The position numbers were made by a program, and so were the translations under genes. Shown here in pieces: positions 8,888 through 20,444 of a stretch of DNA of 64,000 bases (position 1 is the stretch's first letter; each line of letters opens with the position of its first letter). Location of the stretch: assembly GCF_001553955.1 (NCBI RefSeq), contig NZ_CP014234.1:1178001-1242000 (forward strand), read 5' to 3'. Source of the stretch: Moraxella osloensis. Lineage in GTDB: Bacteria; Pseudomonadota; Gammaproteobacteria; Pseudomonadales; Moraxellaceae. The notes beneath the pieces were generated by a model. It was not told the DNA's origin, made no database searches, and saw only the letters and a program-made list of their open reading frames with translations.

Positions 8888-9373
8888 TTATTGTTTGACA
8901 GGGGTAGCTGGCATAAACTGGGCTTGGTTGACATCCGTGCCATTGGCTTGATGCTGGGTTTTTAGTGATTTTGCTACTTCTGGCGGCATATAATTCTCAT
9001 CATGCTTTGCTAATACTTCGCTTGCGACAAAGGTATTGCCTTCAAGCGCACCTGTGGCGACCACGCCCGAACCTTCGGCGAATAAATCTGGCAAAATGCC
9101 TTTATAGGATACCGGTACGGTGGATTTAAAATCGGTGATTTTAAATTTGACATTGAGCGGGTCTGTGCTATCTCGCTCGACACTACCGCGCACGACCATG
9201 CCCCCTGCTCGGATACGAGTATCTTCAGGTGCCTTGCCTTGACTAATGGCTGTGGGGTCAAAATAATAGTCGGTTTGTTGTCCTACCGCATAAATCACGA
9301 GGACGACGGCAATGATTGCGCCAAATAAGGTTGCCATCACCCACATTAATTTTTTTTGTCGTACTTTATTCAT
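8888..9373 (-). CDS. ccmE: Cytochrome c maturation haem chaperone CcmE
   Basis: CcmE carries haem covalently in the periplasm between CcmABCD and the ligation complex. The 161-residue protein has an N-terminal membrane anchor (about residues 10-30), the OB-fold core, and the haem-binding histidine at about residue 124 in HDENYMPP, with the tyrosine four residues later. It is the last gene of ccmABCDE; no ccmF, ccmG, ccmH or ccmI follows in this window. It starts at ATG 9373, 84 bp after ccmD. Confidence 0.96.
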   Translation of the reverse strand: MNKVRQKKLMWVMATLFGAIIAVVLVIYAVGQQTDYYFDPTAISQGKAPEDTRIRAGGMVVRGSVERDSTDPLNVKFKITDFKSTVPVSYKGILPDLFAEGSGVVATGALEGNTFVASEVLAKHDENYMPPEVAKSLKTQHQANGTDVNQAQFMPATPVKQ

Positions 9374-9457
9374 CGCTTTTTTTCATCTCACTTTTGATGA
9401 ACCAAACCCTATGGGGCTACTTGTCTATTATAACACTGATTAGGGCGATAAATACTA

Positions 9458-9667
9458 TTATCCGCTGCCCTTAGCCGTACGCTGATGACGCTGTTGCTGG
9501 CGCGCCTGCTGGGTAGTGATATCTCGGTAGGTCGCTTTACGCTGACTACGACTAAAAAAGACGAGCGCGATAATGCCTAGTAAAGTCAGTAGCCAAGTTG
9601 ACCACACATAACTACCATGCCCACCCATGGCGATAAACTCGGCAAAATTACGAAAATACGGGCTCAT
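9458..9667 (-). CDS. ccmD: Haem exporter protein CcmD
   Basis: CcmD is the small membrane subunit that helps release holo-CcmE from CcmABC. The 69-residue product has the family pattern: an aromatic N-terminus with FIAMGGHGSYVW, one transmembrane helix (about residues 20-38) and a basic, Gln/Arg-rich cytoplasmic tail. Position between ccmC and ccmE supports the call. Confidence 0.9.
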   Translation of the reverse strand: MSPYFRNFAEFIAMGGHGSYVWSTWLLTLLGIIALVFFSRSQRKATYRDITTQQARQQQRHQRTAKGSG

Positions 9668-9783
9668 TGGTCACCTCAGGTTTGAATGTAGGTTTAGAGA
9701 ATAGATTGATGGCATAGGATTAAAGCTATCGCTAGTTAAATGGCGATACTTTATGTCAATAAGCAGGCTCTAACGATAACACT

Positions 9784-10575
9784 TTAACGATATAGTCGTT
9801 TGCACTCATCAATCACCCACTGTTTGCTACTTTCGCGTTGCAAAATCAAGGTGTTGGTACGATAGATTGTCAGCGCAGCCACCAAAAAATAACTGCCTAA
9901 CATCATCAGCAACAGCGGAATATACATATCAGGCGGCATTTTTGGACGCTCAGTTACGGTAAATGTCGAGCCTTGGTGTAGGGTGTTCCACCAGTTGACA
10001 GAATATTTGATAATCGGCAAATTAACCGCACCTACAATCGATAAAATCGCCGCCGCTTTACCACGACTAGCGGTATATTCAAATGCAGCAAATAGCGCCA
10101 TCACGCCTGCGTATAAAAACGCCAAAATCAGCATAGAAGTGAGACGCGCATCCCATACCCAGTATGTGCCCCAAGTAGGCTTTGCCCAAATAGAGCCTGT
10201 AAGTAAACTTAACACACAAAGCATGAAGCCAATCGGCGCAATCGCTTGGGCAACCAAATTGGCGGTTTTAATTTTCCAGACCAAAAAAATCACCCCTAAA
10301 ATTGCCATGCCCAAATAAATTGACATGGCTAGACTGGCAGTGGGGACATGGATAAAGATAATGCGATAGCTATTGCCTTGCAAATAGTCAGGAGGCGCAA
10401 ACGCTAATCCCCAAACGGCACCCACCGCTAATAGCAGCGCAGCAATGACAGCTAAATATCTCACCCAAGGGGCAAAAATACGATAAAACTCTTTGGTGCC
10501 AACAGTTTTAAGAAATCCTTGCCAAAGGCGAGAAAAAAAGCCAGTTTTGCCAACGTTTGGGGTAATTTCTGCCAT
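9784..10575 (-). CDS. ccmC: Haem transporter / handling protein CcmC
   Basis: CcmC is a six-helix inner-membrane protein that loads haem onto CcmE. The protein has the tryptophan-rich haem-handling motif WGTYWVWDARLTS, flanked by periplasmic histidines (IIFIHVPTAS and NTLHQGS), and multiple hydrophobic helices. I chose the ATG at 10575 (263 residues, start MAEITPN) because aagg lies 8 bases upstream; an ATG at 10617 would add 14 residues. The gap to ccmB is more than 100 bp with this start. Confidence 0.95.
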   Translation of the reverse strand: MAEITPNVGKTGFFSRLWQGFLKTVGTKEFYRIFAPWVRYLAVIAALLLAVGAVWGLAFAPPDYLQGNSYRIIFIHVPTASLAMSIYLGMAILGVIFLVWKIKTANLVAQAIAPIGFMLCVLSLLTGSIWAKPTWGTYWVWDARLTSMLILAFLYAGVMALFAAFEYTASRGKAAAILSIVGAVNLPIIKYSVNWWNTLHQGSTFTVTERPKMPPDMYIPLLLMMLGSYFLVAALTIYRTNTLILQRESSKQWVIDECKRLYR

Positions 10576-10680
10576 GGAATGCGCCTTGCTTTTTTTTCTA
10601 AAATGAATGTAAGCCATCAACAATAAGATATTTGTTCGCTTATTTTACTGGTATTTGGGGATTTTTTCATCTAAAAATCA

Positions 10681-11349
10681 TCAGCTTAACCAAGCCAGTT
10701 TTAATGAAAATGCAATCACAAAAGGCGTGACGATGACTGCCAAAATACTGCCCGCCAGTAATAGTGCTAAAATCGGATAACCGTTAAGCCCCATGGCAAA
10801 TTGCCCCACTGCCCCTGTGGCAAAAATCAGCACAGGCAGCTGCATCGGTAACGAAATCAATGGCACTAACACCGCGCCGTTTTTTAGCGATAATGTCAAG
10901 CTGCTGGCAATCGCTGATAAGCATAGCAAAATCGGACTACCCACCAAAATCGACGCACTCAGGGCAATGGCTGCTTGGCTGGTCAAGCCAAAAAGCGGCA
11001 TCGCTAAAAATGCGAGCAGACACACCATCCCCGCACTGGTCAGCCAATGCACGATGAGCCGTACTAGCACCCAAGTGGGAATCGAGGCACGAGCGACAAC
11101 CAATTGTGCCAGTGTACCGTTATCAAGTGCTGGGCGAAATAAGTTTTCCATACCCATGATCAGCGACAATAACGCTGCAATCCATACCGCAGGCACGCCT
11201 AGTTGCTGCAATAATTTTGGCTCCGTCCCCATCGCCAGTGGAAATAAGGTGATGATAATTAAAAACAACACCAGTGGATATAACCACTGCACTTTATTTT
11301 GCTGCTTGATTTGCCATTCACGTTGCCACAGGGCAGAAAAATCAATCAT
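10681..11349 (-). CDS. ccmB: Haem exporter permease CcmB
   Basis: CcmB is the six-helix membrane subunit of the CcmAB ABC complex that releases haem-loaded CcmE. The 222-residue, highly hydrophobic protein begins with an amphipathic segment (FSALWQREWQIKQQNK) and shows the LFRPALDNGTLAQLV block typical of CcmB. It starts 11 bp after the ccmA stop, so translation is probably coupled. Confidence 0.95.
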   Translation of the reverse strand: MIDFSALWQREWQIKQQNKVQWLYPLVLFLIIITLFPLAMGTEPKLLQQLGVPAVWIAALLSLIMGMENLFRPALDNGTLAQLVVARASIPTWVLVRLIVHWLTSAGMVCLLAFLAMPLFGLTSQAAIALSASILVGSPILLCLSAIASSLTLSLKNGAVLVPLISLPMQLPVLIFATGAVGQFAMGLNGYPILALLLAGSILAVIVTPFVIAFSLKLAWLS

Positions 11350-11360
11350 TGCAGTTGCCC

Positions 11361-12023
11361 CTAAACCATATACAAGGTTAAATCTAATTGCTTGTTGGCG
11401 ACGGCGACAGTTTGGTGACTGGTCATGAGCACTGCCCCACCGCGCTGAACGAATGTTTGCATCAAGTGTTCAATTTTGGCAATCATATTGACATCAAGCG
11501 CGGTCAGCGGCTCATCAAGTAGCCAGCAAGGAAATTGCGCTACATACTCCAGCGCAAACAGCAAACGTGCCAGACCCACGCGGCGCGTCTGCCCTGCCGA
11601 GAGTTGATAGCAGTTGATTTTCTCATAACCTGCTAACCCAACCCAATCGAGTGCTTGCTCAAGCGCCTCTGCGCTTGGTTTGATGCCATACAAGGCTAAC
11701 AAAAATCGCAAATTTTGCTCAACGGTGAGTTGCAAATGAATACCCAATTGGTGCGCCACATAAAATGGCTGCACAGGTAACCCTGCCTTGCCCTGCCAGC
11801 TGATATCACCGGTCAACACAGGAATCAACCCTGCAAGCTGCATCAAAAATGTGGTTTTGCCGGTGCCATTTTCACCCACCAAATGACAAATATCGCCACG
11901 GTTTAGCACCAAATTCACCGCTTCACACAGCGGAAATTCGCCACGTTGTATGGTGACATTTTGACAGTTTAGCAGCGAACTGGTCGCCGAGATAGGCATA
12001 GCAGTGGGTGTTGGATTTGGCAT
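11361..12023 (-). CDS. ccmA: Haem exporter ATP-binding protein CcmA
   Basis: CcmA is the ATPase of the CcmAB complex; ATP hydrolysis drives release of holo-CcmE. Motifs in order are Walker A GENGTGKTT, the signature LSAGQTRRVGLARLL, Walker B WLLDEPLTALD and the switch histidine in MTSHQ. The first ATG in frame is at 12023 (220 residues); a TTG at 12044 or an ATG a few codons in are alternatives. First gene of the ccm operon. No clear promoter was identified upstream. Confidence 0.95.
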   Translation of the reverse strand: MPNPTPTAMPISATSSLLNCQNVTIQRGEFPLCEAVNLVLNRGDICHLVGENGTGKTTFLMQLAGLIPVLTGDISWQGKAGLPVQPFYVAHQLGIHLQLTVEQNLRFLLALYGIKPSAEALEQALDWVGLAGYEKINCYQLSAGQTRRVGLARLLFALEYVAQFPCWLLDEPLTALDVNMIAKIEHLMQTFVQRGGAVLMTSHQTVAVANKQLDLTLYMV

Positions 12024-12307
12024 AGCATTGATTAAAATTTGCAAGTCATTAAATAGATAACAGATTAAATTGATAAATCACGGCCTTATACCCATTGTAT
12101 AGATAATTGGCTAAAGTTGTGTAGAAAGCTTATTATATACCAACTTGCGACAGGTCTTTGCTATTATCAATATAAAGTATCCATATAAAGCTTGGTGATA
12201 GCGTCAAAGTTTTGCCAACCTGTTTGTTAACTTTTTTGTTTTTTAACTGTTCTGCTTTTCGTTTTTCTTTCTATTTTTAGCTATTTTTTGTTGGGTAAGT
12301 GAAATCA

Positions 12308-13090
12308 ATGTCCAAAAATCCGAAGCGTTTATGGCAACGCCTAAAACTGTTCTTTACTGCTGAAACATCAGTGCCGCTCCCTGTAGATGATAAAACAACT
12401 GACCCTAGTCATTGTGCTGAGACAGGTGAGCATAGCGATGCTACTGGCTATCAGCCTTTTGTCAAAAATAGAGTCAATGCGGCGTTTGATGAACATAGCC
12501 ATTCACAAGATGAACCGCTTTTAGCCAGTGAGTCGCTTGATGCAGATGACGAATTAGAACTACAACCGATTACCCCCGATGACATAGAGCATATCTTAGC
12601 CAGCATGGGTTATCAATTTATGTATCACCCTGCCAGCGAACAAGATGAGCAAAGCATTCATCATTATACGATGCAAGTGTCAGATAAAGAGCGCCATTGG
12701 GGTTGTATGATTCGTTTTTTTAGTGAGCAGCAATTGATTGCGGTGTATAGTATTTATCCTACTGCGATTGCTGAAGCCAATCGCCCTGAGATGCTCGCCA
12801 TGCTGGCTTATCTAAATTATGATTTGATGATTGGCAATTTGGAAATGGATGTGATGGATGGCGAGCTGCGCTTTAAGACGTCGCTTGATTTGGAAGTGAC
12901 GGGGGTGAGCGAGCTCATTATGAGTTATTTGCTACAGAGTAATTTCTCGTTGTTTTCACGGCTGTATGACACCATTCGCGAGATGATTGAGCAGCCGCAT
13001 ACTACCCATGATTTGCAAGGTGCTGTAGACAAACTGATTGACTCTCAGCAAGCGCGCAATTTTTTCTTAGCATCTGATGCCATTCAATAA
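12308..13090 (+). CDS. YbjN-domain protein
   Basis: This predicted cytoplasmic protein of about 260 residues has an acidic, disordered N-terminal third (about residues 20-80) and a C-terminal YbjN-type domain (about residues 90-225). That fold is related to type III secretion chaperones. The conserved pattern of a beta sheet followed by LMIGNLEMDVMDGELRFKTSL and a helical end fits. In E. coli YbjN influences motility and stress responses, but the molecular role is unknown. I prefer ATG 12308; a GTG 9 bp upstream is also in frame. It is divergent from ccmA. Confidence 0.7.
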   Translation: MSKNPKRLWQRLKLFFTAETSVPLPVDDKTTDPSHCAETGEHSDATGYQPFVKNRVNAAFDEHSHSQDEPLLASESLDADDELELQPITPDDIEHILASMGYQFMYHPASEQDEQSIHHYTMQVSDKERHWGCMIRFFSEQQLIAVYSIYPTAIAEANRPEMLAMLAYLNYDLMIGNLEMDVMDGELRFKTSLDLEVTGVSELIMSYLLQSNFSLFSRLYDTIREMIEQPHTTHDLQGAVDKLIDSQQARNFFLASDAIQ

Positions 13091-13104
13091 CACGCGGTCG
13101 ATAT

Positions 13105-13139
13105 AAAAAAGGCGATGACATTCATTCATCGCCTTTTTT
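13105..13139. terminator. Bidirectional terminator, ybjN-like / fadH
   Basis: The arms aaaaaaggcgatga and tcatcgcctttttt sit between the convergent genes. Confidence 0.9.
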
Positions 13140-13157
13140 ATGACATAGTAAAAGCTG

Positions 13158-15305
<2,148 letters not shown>

Positions 15306-15559
15306 TTAAGGAACTAATCTTGTCATTTTGTAAATGAGTTCGTTATCATAATCAATTCGTCAATGTGGTCACGCAATGTAGCTATATCAACATACCTTAA
15401 GCATACATCAAACCAAAAATAGGTCAACCTATTATAAATAGTCATCTTTGAAAGCATAAGGCAAATTTTGTCCCGATGAGTCTACAAAAAAATCATGCTT
15501 ATTTTTGCGACAATGTTAATATCACGCTAGGATAAAAGTACAACAGGAGGGAAATTACT

Positions 15560-16405
15560 GTGAAGAAAATGATTGTGAGCACGTCTACGTCTTGTCTTGA
15601 CGACCTTGGCATTCCAGAAAATGTCAAAATGTTGCCAATGAATATCCATATGGGCGGTGCCAATTATCTAGATGGACAAAACCTAAGCTTAGACAGTTTA
15701 TCGCGTATTCTACTCGATACCCCCAATATCGACATCAGTACCTCTGCCCCCACTGAAAATCAGCTCATTGAATTCTTTTATCAGCTCATCAAAGAAGACG
15801 TGCAAGAAGTTTTATTCATCTGTTTGTCCTCTTCTTTAAGCCAGACCTACAAAAACTTGCTCAATATCAGCTCCATGTTTAGTCATCGCATGAAAATTTA
15901 TCTCTATGATTCACGCACGATTTCACATGGCGAAGCGGTTCTTGTACAAGAAGCCTCACGCTTACTCAAACAAGGCATGGAAGTCCCACAAATCATCACC
16001 GAAATCAACCGCCTGCGCGATAAAATCCATATCTATTTGGCAGTTGATAACCTTAAAGGTATGATTCGTACCAAGCGTATTTCAGCGCCAGTCGGCTTTT
16101 TCGCCAATTTATTCGGTATTAAACCGATTGTAAAAATGGAAGACTCAGGTCAAATGGTCGCCTTTGAAAAGGTGCGCAGTTTTGAAAAATGTATTGAGCG
16201 ACTCGCGGATGCTGCCATCACCGCCGCCAATGGTAAAAAAGGTACAATGTATGTGCTTAGCGGTAATTTAAACCCTCATACTAAATCACTACTTAACTAT
16301 TTATCGTCACGCGGTTACGTTAACACCGAAGTTCTTCCTGCCGCCAGTGTCTCTATAGCAAATATCGGTGTGTTCACCCTTGGCTGCGTATTTGTCGAAG
16401 ACTAA
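15560..16405 (+). CDS. DegV family fatty-acid-binding protein
   Basis: DegV/FakB-type proteins bind fatty acids and, in Gram-positive bacteria, present them to the kinase FakA. This 281-residue protein shows the family hallmarks: STSTSCLDDLGIP at the N-terminus, the STSAPTENQLIEFF region with the ligand-contacting Ser/Thr loop, and FICLSSSLSQTY. The start is GTG at 15560, chosen because aggagg is 9 bases upstream; the ATG three codons on is too far from that site. It lies next to an acyl-CoA synthetase and fadH, which supports a lipid role. No FakA-like gene is present here. Confidence 0.88.
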   Translation: MKKMIVSTSTSCLDDLGIPENVKMLPMNIHMGGANYLDGQNLSLDSLSRILLDTPNIDISTSAPTENQLIEFFYQLIKEDVQEVLFICLSSSLSQTYKNLLNISSMFSHRMKIYLYDSRTISHGEAVLVQEASRLLKQGMEVPQIITEINRLRDKIHIYLAVDNLKGMIRTKRISAPVGFFANLFGIKPIVKMEDSGQMVAFEKVRSFEKCIERLADAAITAANGKKGTMYVLSGNLNPHTKSLLNYLSSRGYVNTEVLPAASVSIANIGVFTLGCVFVED

Positions 16406-16559
16406 ACCCTGACTGGGTTTGCTAGCTTATAAAATAACAGGCGGGCTGTCTGTTTTTGTCATTTTTTTATATTTGTGAAAAAGCAGATTGATATATAGGA
16501 TTTGGTCAAAATCCTTGTTATGATAAAGGCGTTTATTTATTAACTACAGGGATGTCGTT

Positions 16560-18341
16560 ATGCCAAACTTCCATACAGGGCTGGAAAAAAATCCTGCCAA
16601 CTATACCCCGCTTACGCCCATTGATTTTATTGAGCGTACTGCTAGCATCTATCCCGATCAAACGGCGATTGTGTATAAAGATTATGAGCACAATGACCTA
16701 CGGCAAAGTTGGGGCGAAACCTATAATCGCTGCCGCAAAATGTCGGATGCCCTAAAAAAACTGGGCATCGATAAAGACGATACTGTTGCAGTGCTACTGC
16801 CCAATACCCCACCCATGGTTGAAGTCGCATTTGGCGTACCCATGTCTGGTGGTGTGCTATGTACCTTAAATACCCGTTTGGATATCAATGCCTTGGTATT
16901 TTGCCTGCAGCACAGTGAAGCGAAAGTATTGATTGTCGATACTGAGTTTGAACAGCATATTGCGCTGGTTCAAGAGTCATTTCCTAACTTAATTATCATT
17001 CATGCCACCGACCCTGCTGTCACGCCCACTGAACAATTTGGCAATATGACGTATGAACAATTGATCGCCTCAGGGACCGACTTAGACAACTGGGAAAAAC
17101 CAACTGATGAATGGGATGCCATCGCGCTCAACTACACATCAGGTACTACAGGTATCCCAAAAGGCGTGGTGTATCACCATCGTGGTGCCACCTTAAATGC
17201 CGTCTCTAATATTTTAGATTGGGATATGCCAAAGCACCCTGTGTATTTATGGACGCTCCCCCTGTTTCACTGTAATGGCTGGAGCTTTCCTTGGAGCATT
17301 GGCGAGCGTGCGGGTACCAATGTGTGCTTGCGCAAAATTGATGCTGATTTGATTTTACGGTTGATTGCCGATGAAAAAGTCACTCATTATAGCGCAGCGC
17401 CTATCGTGCATAACATGATTGCCAATGGTAATGAAGCGCTGAAAAAAGCTATCAAACATGAAGTACGCTGCAATGTCGCAGGCGCGCCACCCCCTGAGTC
17501 TTTGCTCGCCAAAATGGAAGAAATGGGCTTTAAAATCACCCACGTCTACGGTTTGACAGAAGTATATGGTCCCGTCACCCTGTGTGTCGAGCGCCCAGAA
17601 TGGGATGATTTGACTGTCAGTGAACGCGCGCAAAAAAAATCCCGCCAAGGCATGAACTCACATCTGCTAGCGGGATTTGATGTATTCAAACAAGGCACCA
17701 CTACCCCAGTTGCAGCCGATGGTAGCGAAATTGGTGAGCTTGCTATCCGCGGCAATATGGTGATGAAAGGCTATCTAAAAAACCGCAAAGCCACCGCAGA
17801 AGCCTTTAACGGTGGCTGGTTTAAGACCGGTGACTTGGGCGTTAAATACCCAGATGGTTACATCAAAATTATGGATCGGCTCAAAGACATCATCATCTCG
17901 GGCGGCGAGAATATCTCAAGTATTGAAATAGAAAACGTACTGTATCGTATGCCAGAAGTGGAAAGCTGTGGGGTAGTTGCTGCTCCCCATGACAAATGGG
18001 GTGAAGTACCGGTAGCCTTTATCGAAATCCGCGAAGGCTCGACACTAGATCGGGAAGACATCATTGCCCATTGCCGTAAATATTTGGCAGGTTTCCAAGT
18101 GCCCAAACATATTATTTTTGCGCAAATTCCAAAAACCTCGACAGGTAAAGTGCAAAAATTTGAGCTACGTCAAGCGGCGCGCTCACTGGCGCATGAAGAA
18201 GCAAAAATCACTCACCATCATCCGCAAAGCTATTTGGCAGCGACAACCGACTCCAATCCGAGCACTGCCATGCCTAGTTCCGGCATACCTAGCAACACCC
18301 AAACCCTATCTAACGATTCACTAGAAGATGAGGCACACTAA
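16560..18341 (+). CDS. AMP-dependent acyl-CoA synthetase (medium-chain type)
   Basis: A 593-residue member of the ANL superfamily that activates a carboxylic acid to acyl-CoA through an acyl-adenylate. The AMP-binding motif is YTSGTTGIPKGV (near residue 197), followed by the GLTEVYGPVT and KTGDLG core motifs and the C-terminal catalytic lysine in PKTSTGKVQKFELR. The start MPNFHTGLEKNPANYTPLTPI is like AlkK-type medium-chain synthetases; the exact chain length is not decidable. The last 35-40 residues are a Ser/Thr/Pro-rich tail beyond the usual end. It has its own terminator. Confidence 0.88.
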   Translation: MPNFHTGLEKNPANYTPLTPIDFIERTASIYPDQTAIVYKDYEHNDLRQSWGETYNRCRKMSDALKKLGIDKDDTVAVLLPNTPPMVEVAFGVPMSGGVLCTLNTRLDINALVFCLQHSEAKVLIVDTEFEQHIALVQESFPNLIIIHATDPAVTPTEQFGNMTYEQLIASGTDLDNWEKPTDEWDAIALNYTSGTTGIPKGVVYHHRGATLNAVSNILDWDMPKHPVYLWTLPLFHCNGWSFPWSIGERAGTNVCLRKIDADLILRLIADEKVTHYSAAPIVHNMIANGNEALKKAIKHEVRCNVAGAPPPESLLAKMEEMGFKITHVYGLTEVYGPVTLCVERPEWDDLTVSERAQKKSRQGMNSHLLAGFDVFKQGTTTPVAADGSEIGELAIRGNMVMKGYLKNRKATAEAFNGGWFKTGDLGVKYPDGYIKIMDRLKDIIISGGENISSIEIENVLYRMPEVESCGVVAAPHDKWGEVPVAFIEIREGSTLDREDIIAHCRKYLAGFQVPKHIIFAQIPKTSTGKVQKFELRQAARSLAHEEAKITHHHPQSYLAATTDSNPSTAMPSSGIPSNTQTLSNDSLEDEAH

Positions 18342-18370
18342 GGTTCAATATTAGCGCCTCCTATTGCATA

Positions 18371-18396
18371 TCCTCACTTTGTTAGTGGGGATTTTT
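18371..18396 (+). terminator. Terminator of the acyl-CoA synthetase gene
   Basis: The arms tcctcac and gtgggga (one G-U) are followed by five T residues. Confidence 0.75.
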
Positions 18397-18489
18397 GTTG
18401 CAACATATAGCTTGAAAACACCCAAAAAACACCCATTTATTTAGAGATTTTCTCATGTTATTTTTAATTAATTATTAACAATCAGAAGC

Positions 18490-18528
18490 GACAATATATG
18501 TCGTATATGAGTGATTTAGCCCTATAAT
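18490..18528 (+). promoter_or_regulatory. Possible recA promoter with a dyad
   Basis: A TATAAT box at 18523-18528 lies upstream of recA. About 20 bp upstream is the dyad cgaca-atata-tgtcg (18489-18503). It would overlap the -35 region, so it is a candidate operator. I cannot assign a regulator. Confidence 0.35.
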
Positions 18529-18638
18529 TTTTCGTATATTTTGTTATTATAGCCTTATCAATTCACTTCTTTTTTAACTTATCACTACCTTTAAATTTTT
18601 CCCGTTTTTATTAACCTTTTTTATGACAAGGAGTCCTT

Positions 18639-19694
18639 ATGGACGACAATAAAGCCAAAGCTTTAACTGCTGCTTTATCACAAATTGAAAAACAATTTGG
18701 TAAAAATACCATCATGCGCCTGGGTGATGAGTCAGCAAAAATCAACGTGGATGTAGTCTCCACAGGCTCATTGGGTTTGGATATCGCACTGGGTATTGGC
18801 GGTTTGCCAAAGGGTCGTATCGTCGAAATTTATGGTCCTGAAAGTTCGGGTAAAACCACGTTAACCTTGCAAGCAATCGCCCAATGTCAAAAGCAAGGCG
18901 GTACCTGTGCTTTTATCGATGCTGAGCATGCGCTAGACCCTATTTATGCCAAAAAATTGGGCGTTGATGTCGATGCTTTACTTGTCACGCAGCCTGACAA
19001 CGGTGAACAAGCGCTTGAAATCGCCGATATGTTAGTGCGTTCAGGTGCGGTGGATATGATTGTTGTTGACTCGGTCGCCGCGCTTACCCCACGCGCAGAG
19101 ATTGAAGGCGAGATGGGCGACAGCCACATGGGTCTGCAAGCGCGCTTGATGAGCCAAGCGCTACGTAAAATCACCGGTAACGCCAAACGCTCCAACTGTA
19201 TGGTGATATTCATTAACCAAATTCGTATGAAGATCGGTGTCATGTTTGGCTCGCCAGAAACCACAACGGGTGGTAACGCCCTTAAATTCTATGCGTCAGT
19301 GCGTTTGGATATTCGTCGTATTGGTGCGGTTAAAGAGGGTGAAAACATCGTCGGTTCTGAGACCCGCGTTAAGGTAATCAAAAATAAACTGGCGCCGCCG
19401 TTTCGCCAAGCAGAATTTGACATCATGTATGGGACAGGTACCAATCATCTAGGTGAAGTGGTTGACTTGGGTGTCGATATTGATGCGGTCAAAAAATCGG
19501 GCGCTTGGTACAGCTACAATGACAGTAAAATTGGTCAAGGTAAAGCCAACGCCATTAGATTCTTGGAAGAAAATCCCCAAATCGCCCAAGAGATTGAAGC
19601 CAAAGTGCGCGCTGCTAAGCTTGGTAATGTCGAACCTGTACCAGAAGAAGCCCTTGACGTTGAACCCCCTGAGTTTGTCGAAGGTATGCAATAA
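18639..19694 (+). CDS. recA: Recombinase RecA
   Basis: RecA forms filaments on single-stranded DNA for strand exchange and for activating SOS and mutagenesis proteins. The 351-residue protein has Walker [10 protein letters not shown], the DNA-binding loop 1 and loop 2 regions ([20 protein letters not shown] and [19 protein letters not shown]) and an acidic C-terminus. The start ATG has aagga upstream. recX follows on the same strand after a terminator-like hairpin, the usual pairing. Confidence 0.99.
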   Translation: MDDNKAKALTAALSQIEKQFGKNTIMRLGDESAKINVDVVSTGSLGLDIALGIGGLPKGRIVEIYGPESSGKTTLTLQAIAQCQKQGGTCAFIDAEHALDPIYAKKLGVDVDALLVTQPDNGEQALEIADMLVRSGAVDMIVVDSVAALTPRAEIEGEMGDSHMGLQARLMSQALRKITGNAKRSNCMVIFINQIRMKIGVMFGSPETTTGGNALKFYASVRLDIRRIGAVKEGENIVGSETRVKVIKNKLAPPFRQAEFDIMYGTGTNHLGEVVDLGVDIDAVKKSGAWYSYNDSKIGQGKANAIRFLEENPQIAQEIEAKVRAAKLGNVEPVPEEALDVEPPEFVEGMQ

Positions 19695-19708
19695 TTGCCT
19701 AGCTGACC

Positions 19709-19735
19709 AAAACCCTAGTTTTTACTGGGGTTTTT
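19709..19735 (+). terminator. Terminator / attenuator between recA and recX
   Basis: The arms aaaaccc(t)ag and ctggggtttt are followed by a T run. Read-through would set recX levels below recA, as known in other bacteria. Confidence 0.7.
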
Positions 19736-19803
19736 GTTTTTATACTGTTCGACTTGTTCGATAGCCGATGTTTAATCTTTTTTTAATCACCCTTAAAACC
19801 GCT

Positions 19804-20436
19804 ATGCCAGATCCTAAATCCTTGTTAGAAAATATCGAAAATCAGTTAATGACTGATGAACAACGCCAAGCTTACCATGACAAACTTAAAGCCGAGAGCT
19901 ACATGCGTTGGCTGGCGTTTTATTATCTTGGGCGGCGTGAGCAGTCTAAAAAAGAGCTGCGGGACAAACTATTGGCAAAAGGATGTGATGCGGCGGCTAT
20001 CGAAGCGCTTTTGAGCGAATTTGAAGCAGAAGGCTATCAAAGTGATGAGCGTATGACATCTGCATTAATCAAAGAAGGTATTGGCAAGCAGCATGGTACC
20101 CAGCGGATATTTAAAACGTTAAAAAAACATGGATTGACCACCGTCCGTTCGGTCAGTGCGATTAATACATGGATTGAGACGCACAATGATTTTTTTGAGG
20201 ATTTATTACTCAATGATATTGAATCAGACACGGCGGATGACGACCCAGATGAGACCTATGAAGTAGATTGGCTTGCCCAAGCGGTGGCAGCACGGGTACG
20301 AAAATACGGTGATGCCATCCCGACAGAGCCTAAAGAAAAAGCCCGTCAACTGCGATTTTTGCAATATCGGGGCTTTACTGCCGATGTGTGTTTTGATGCC
20401 TTAAAGTATGACTTAACTACGCTCGCCAATCGCTAG
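19804..20436 (+). CDS. recX: Regulatory protein RecX
   Basis: RecX binds and modulates the RecA filament. The protein (about 210 residues, start MPDPKSLLEN) shows the helical repeats of the family: YLGRREQSKKELRDKLLAKGC, then LLSEFEAEGYQSDERM and IKEGIGKQHG. It is longer than the E. coli protein because of an acidic insertion (around SDTADDDPDETYEVD). A further in-frame start at 19768 has no support. It sits directly downstream of recA and ends 8 bp from the convergent sulfate-binding gene. Confidence 0.9.
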   Translation: MPDPKSLLENIENQLMTDEQRQAYHDKLKAESYMRWLAFYYLGRREQSKKELRDKLLAKGCDAAAIEALLSEFEAEGYQSDERMTSALIKEGIGKQHGTQRIFKTLKKHGLTTVRSVSAINTWIETHNDFFEDLLLNDIESDTADDDPDETYEVDWLAQAVAARVRKYGDAIPTEPKEKARQLRFLQYRGFTADVCFDALKYDLTTLANR

Positions 20437-20444
20437 GGCAACGG

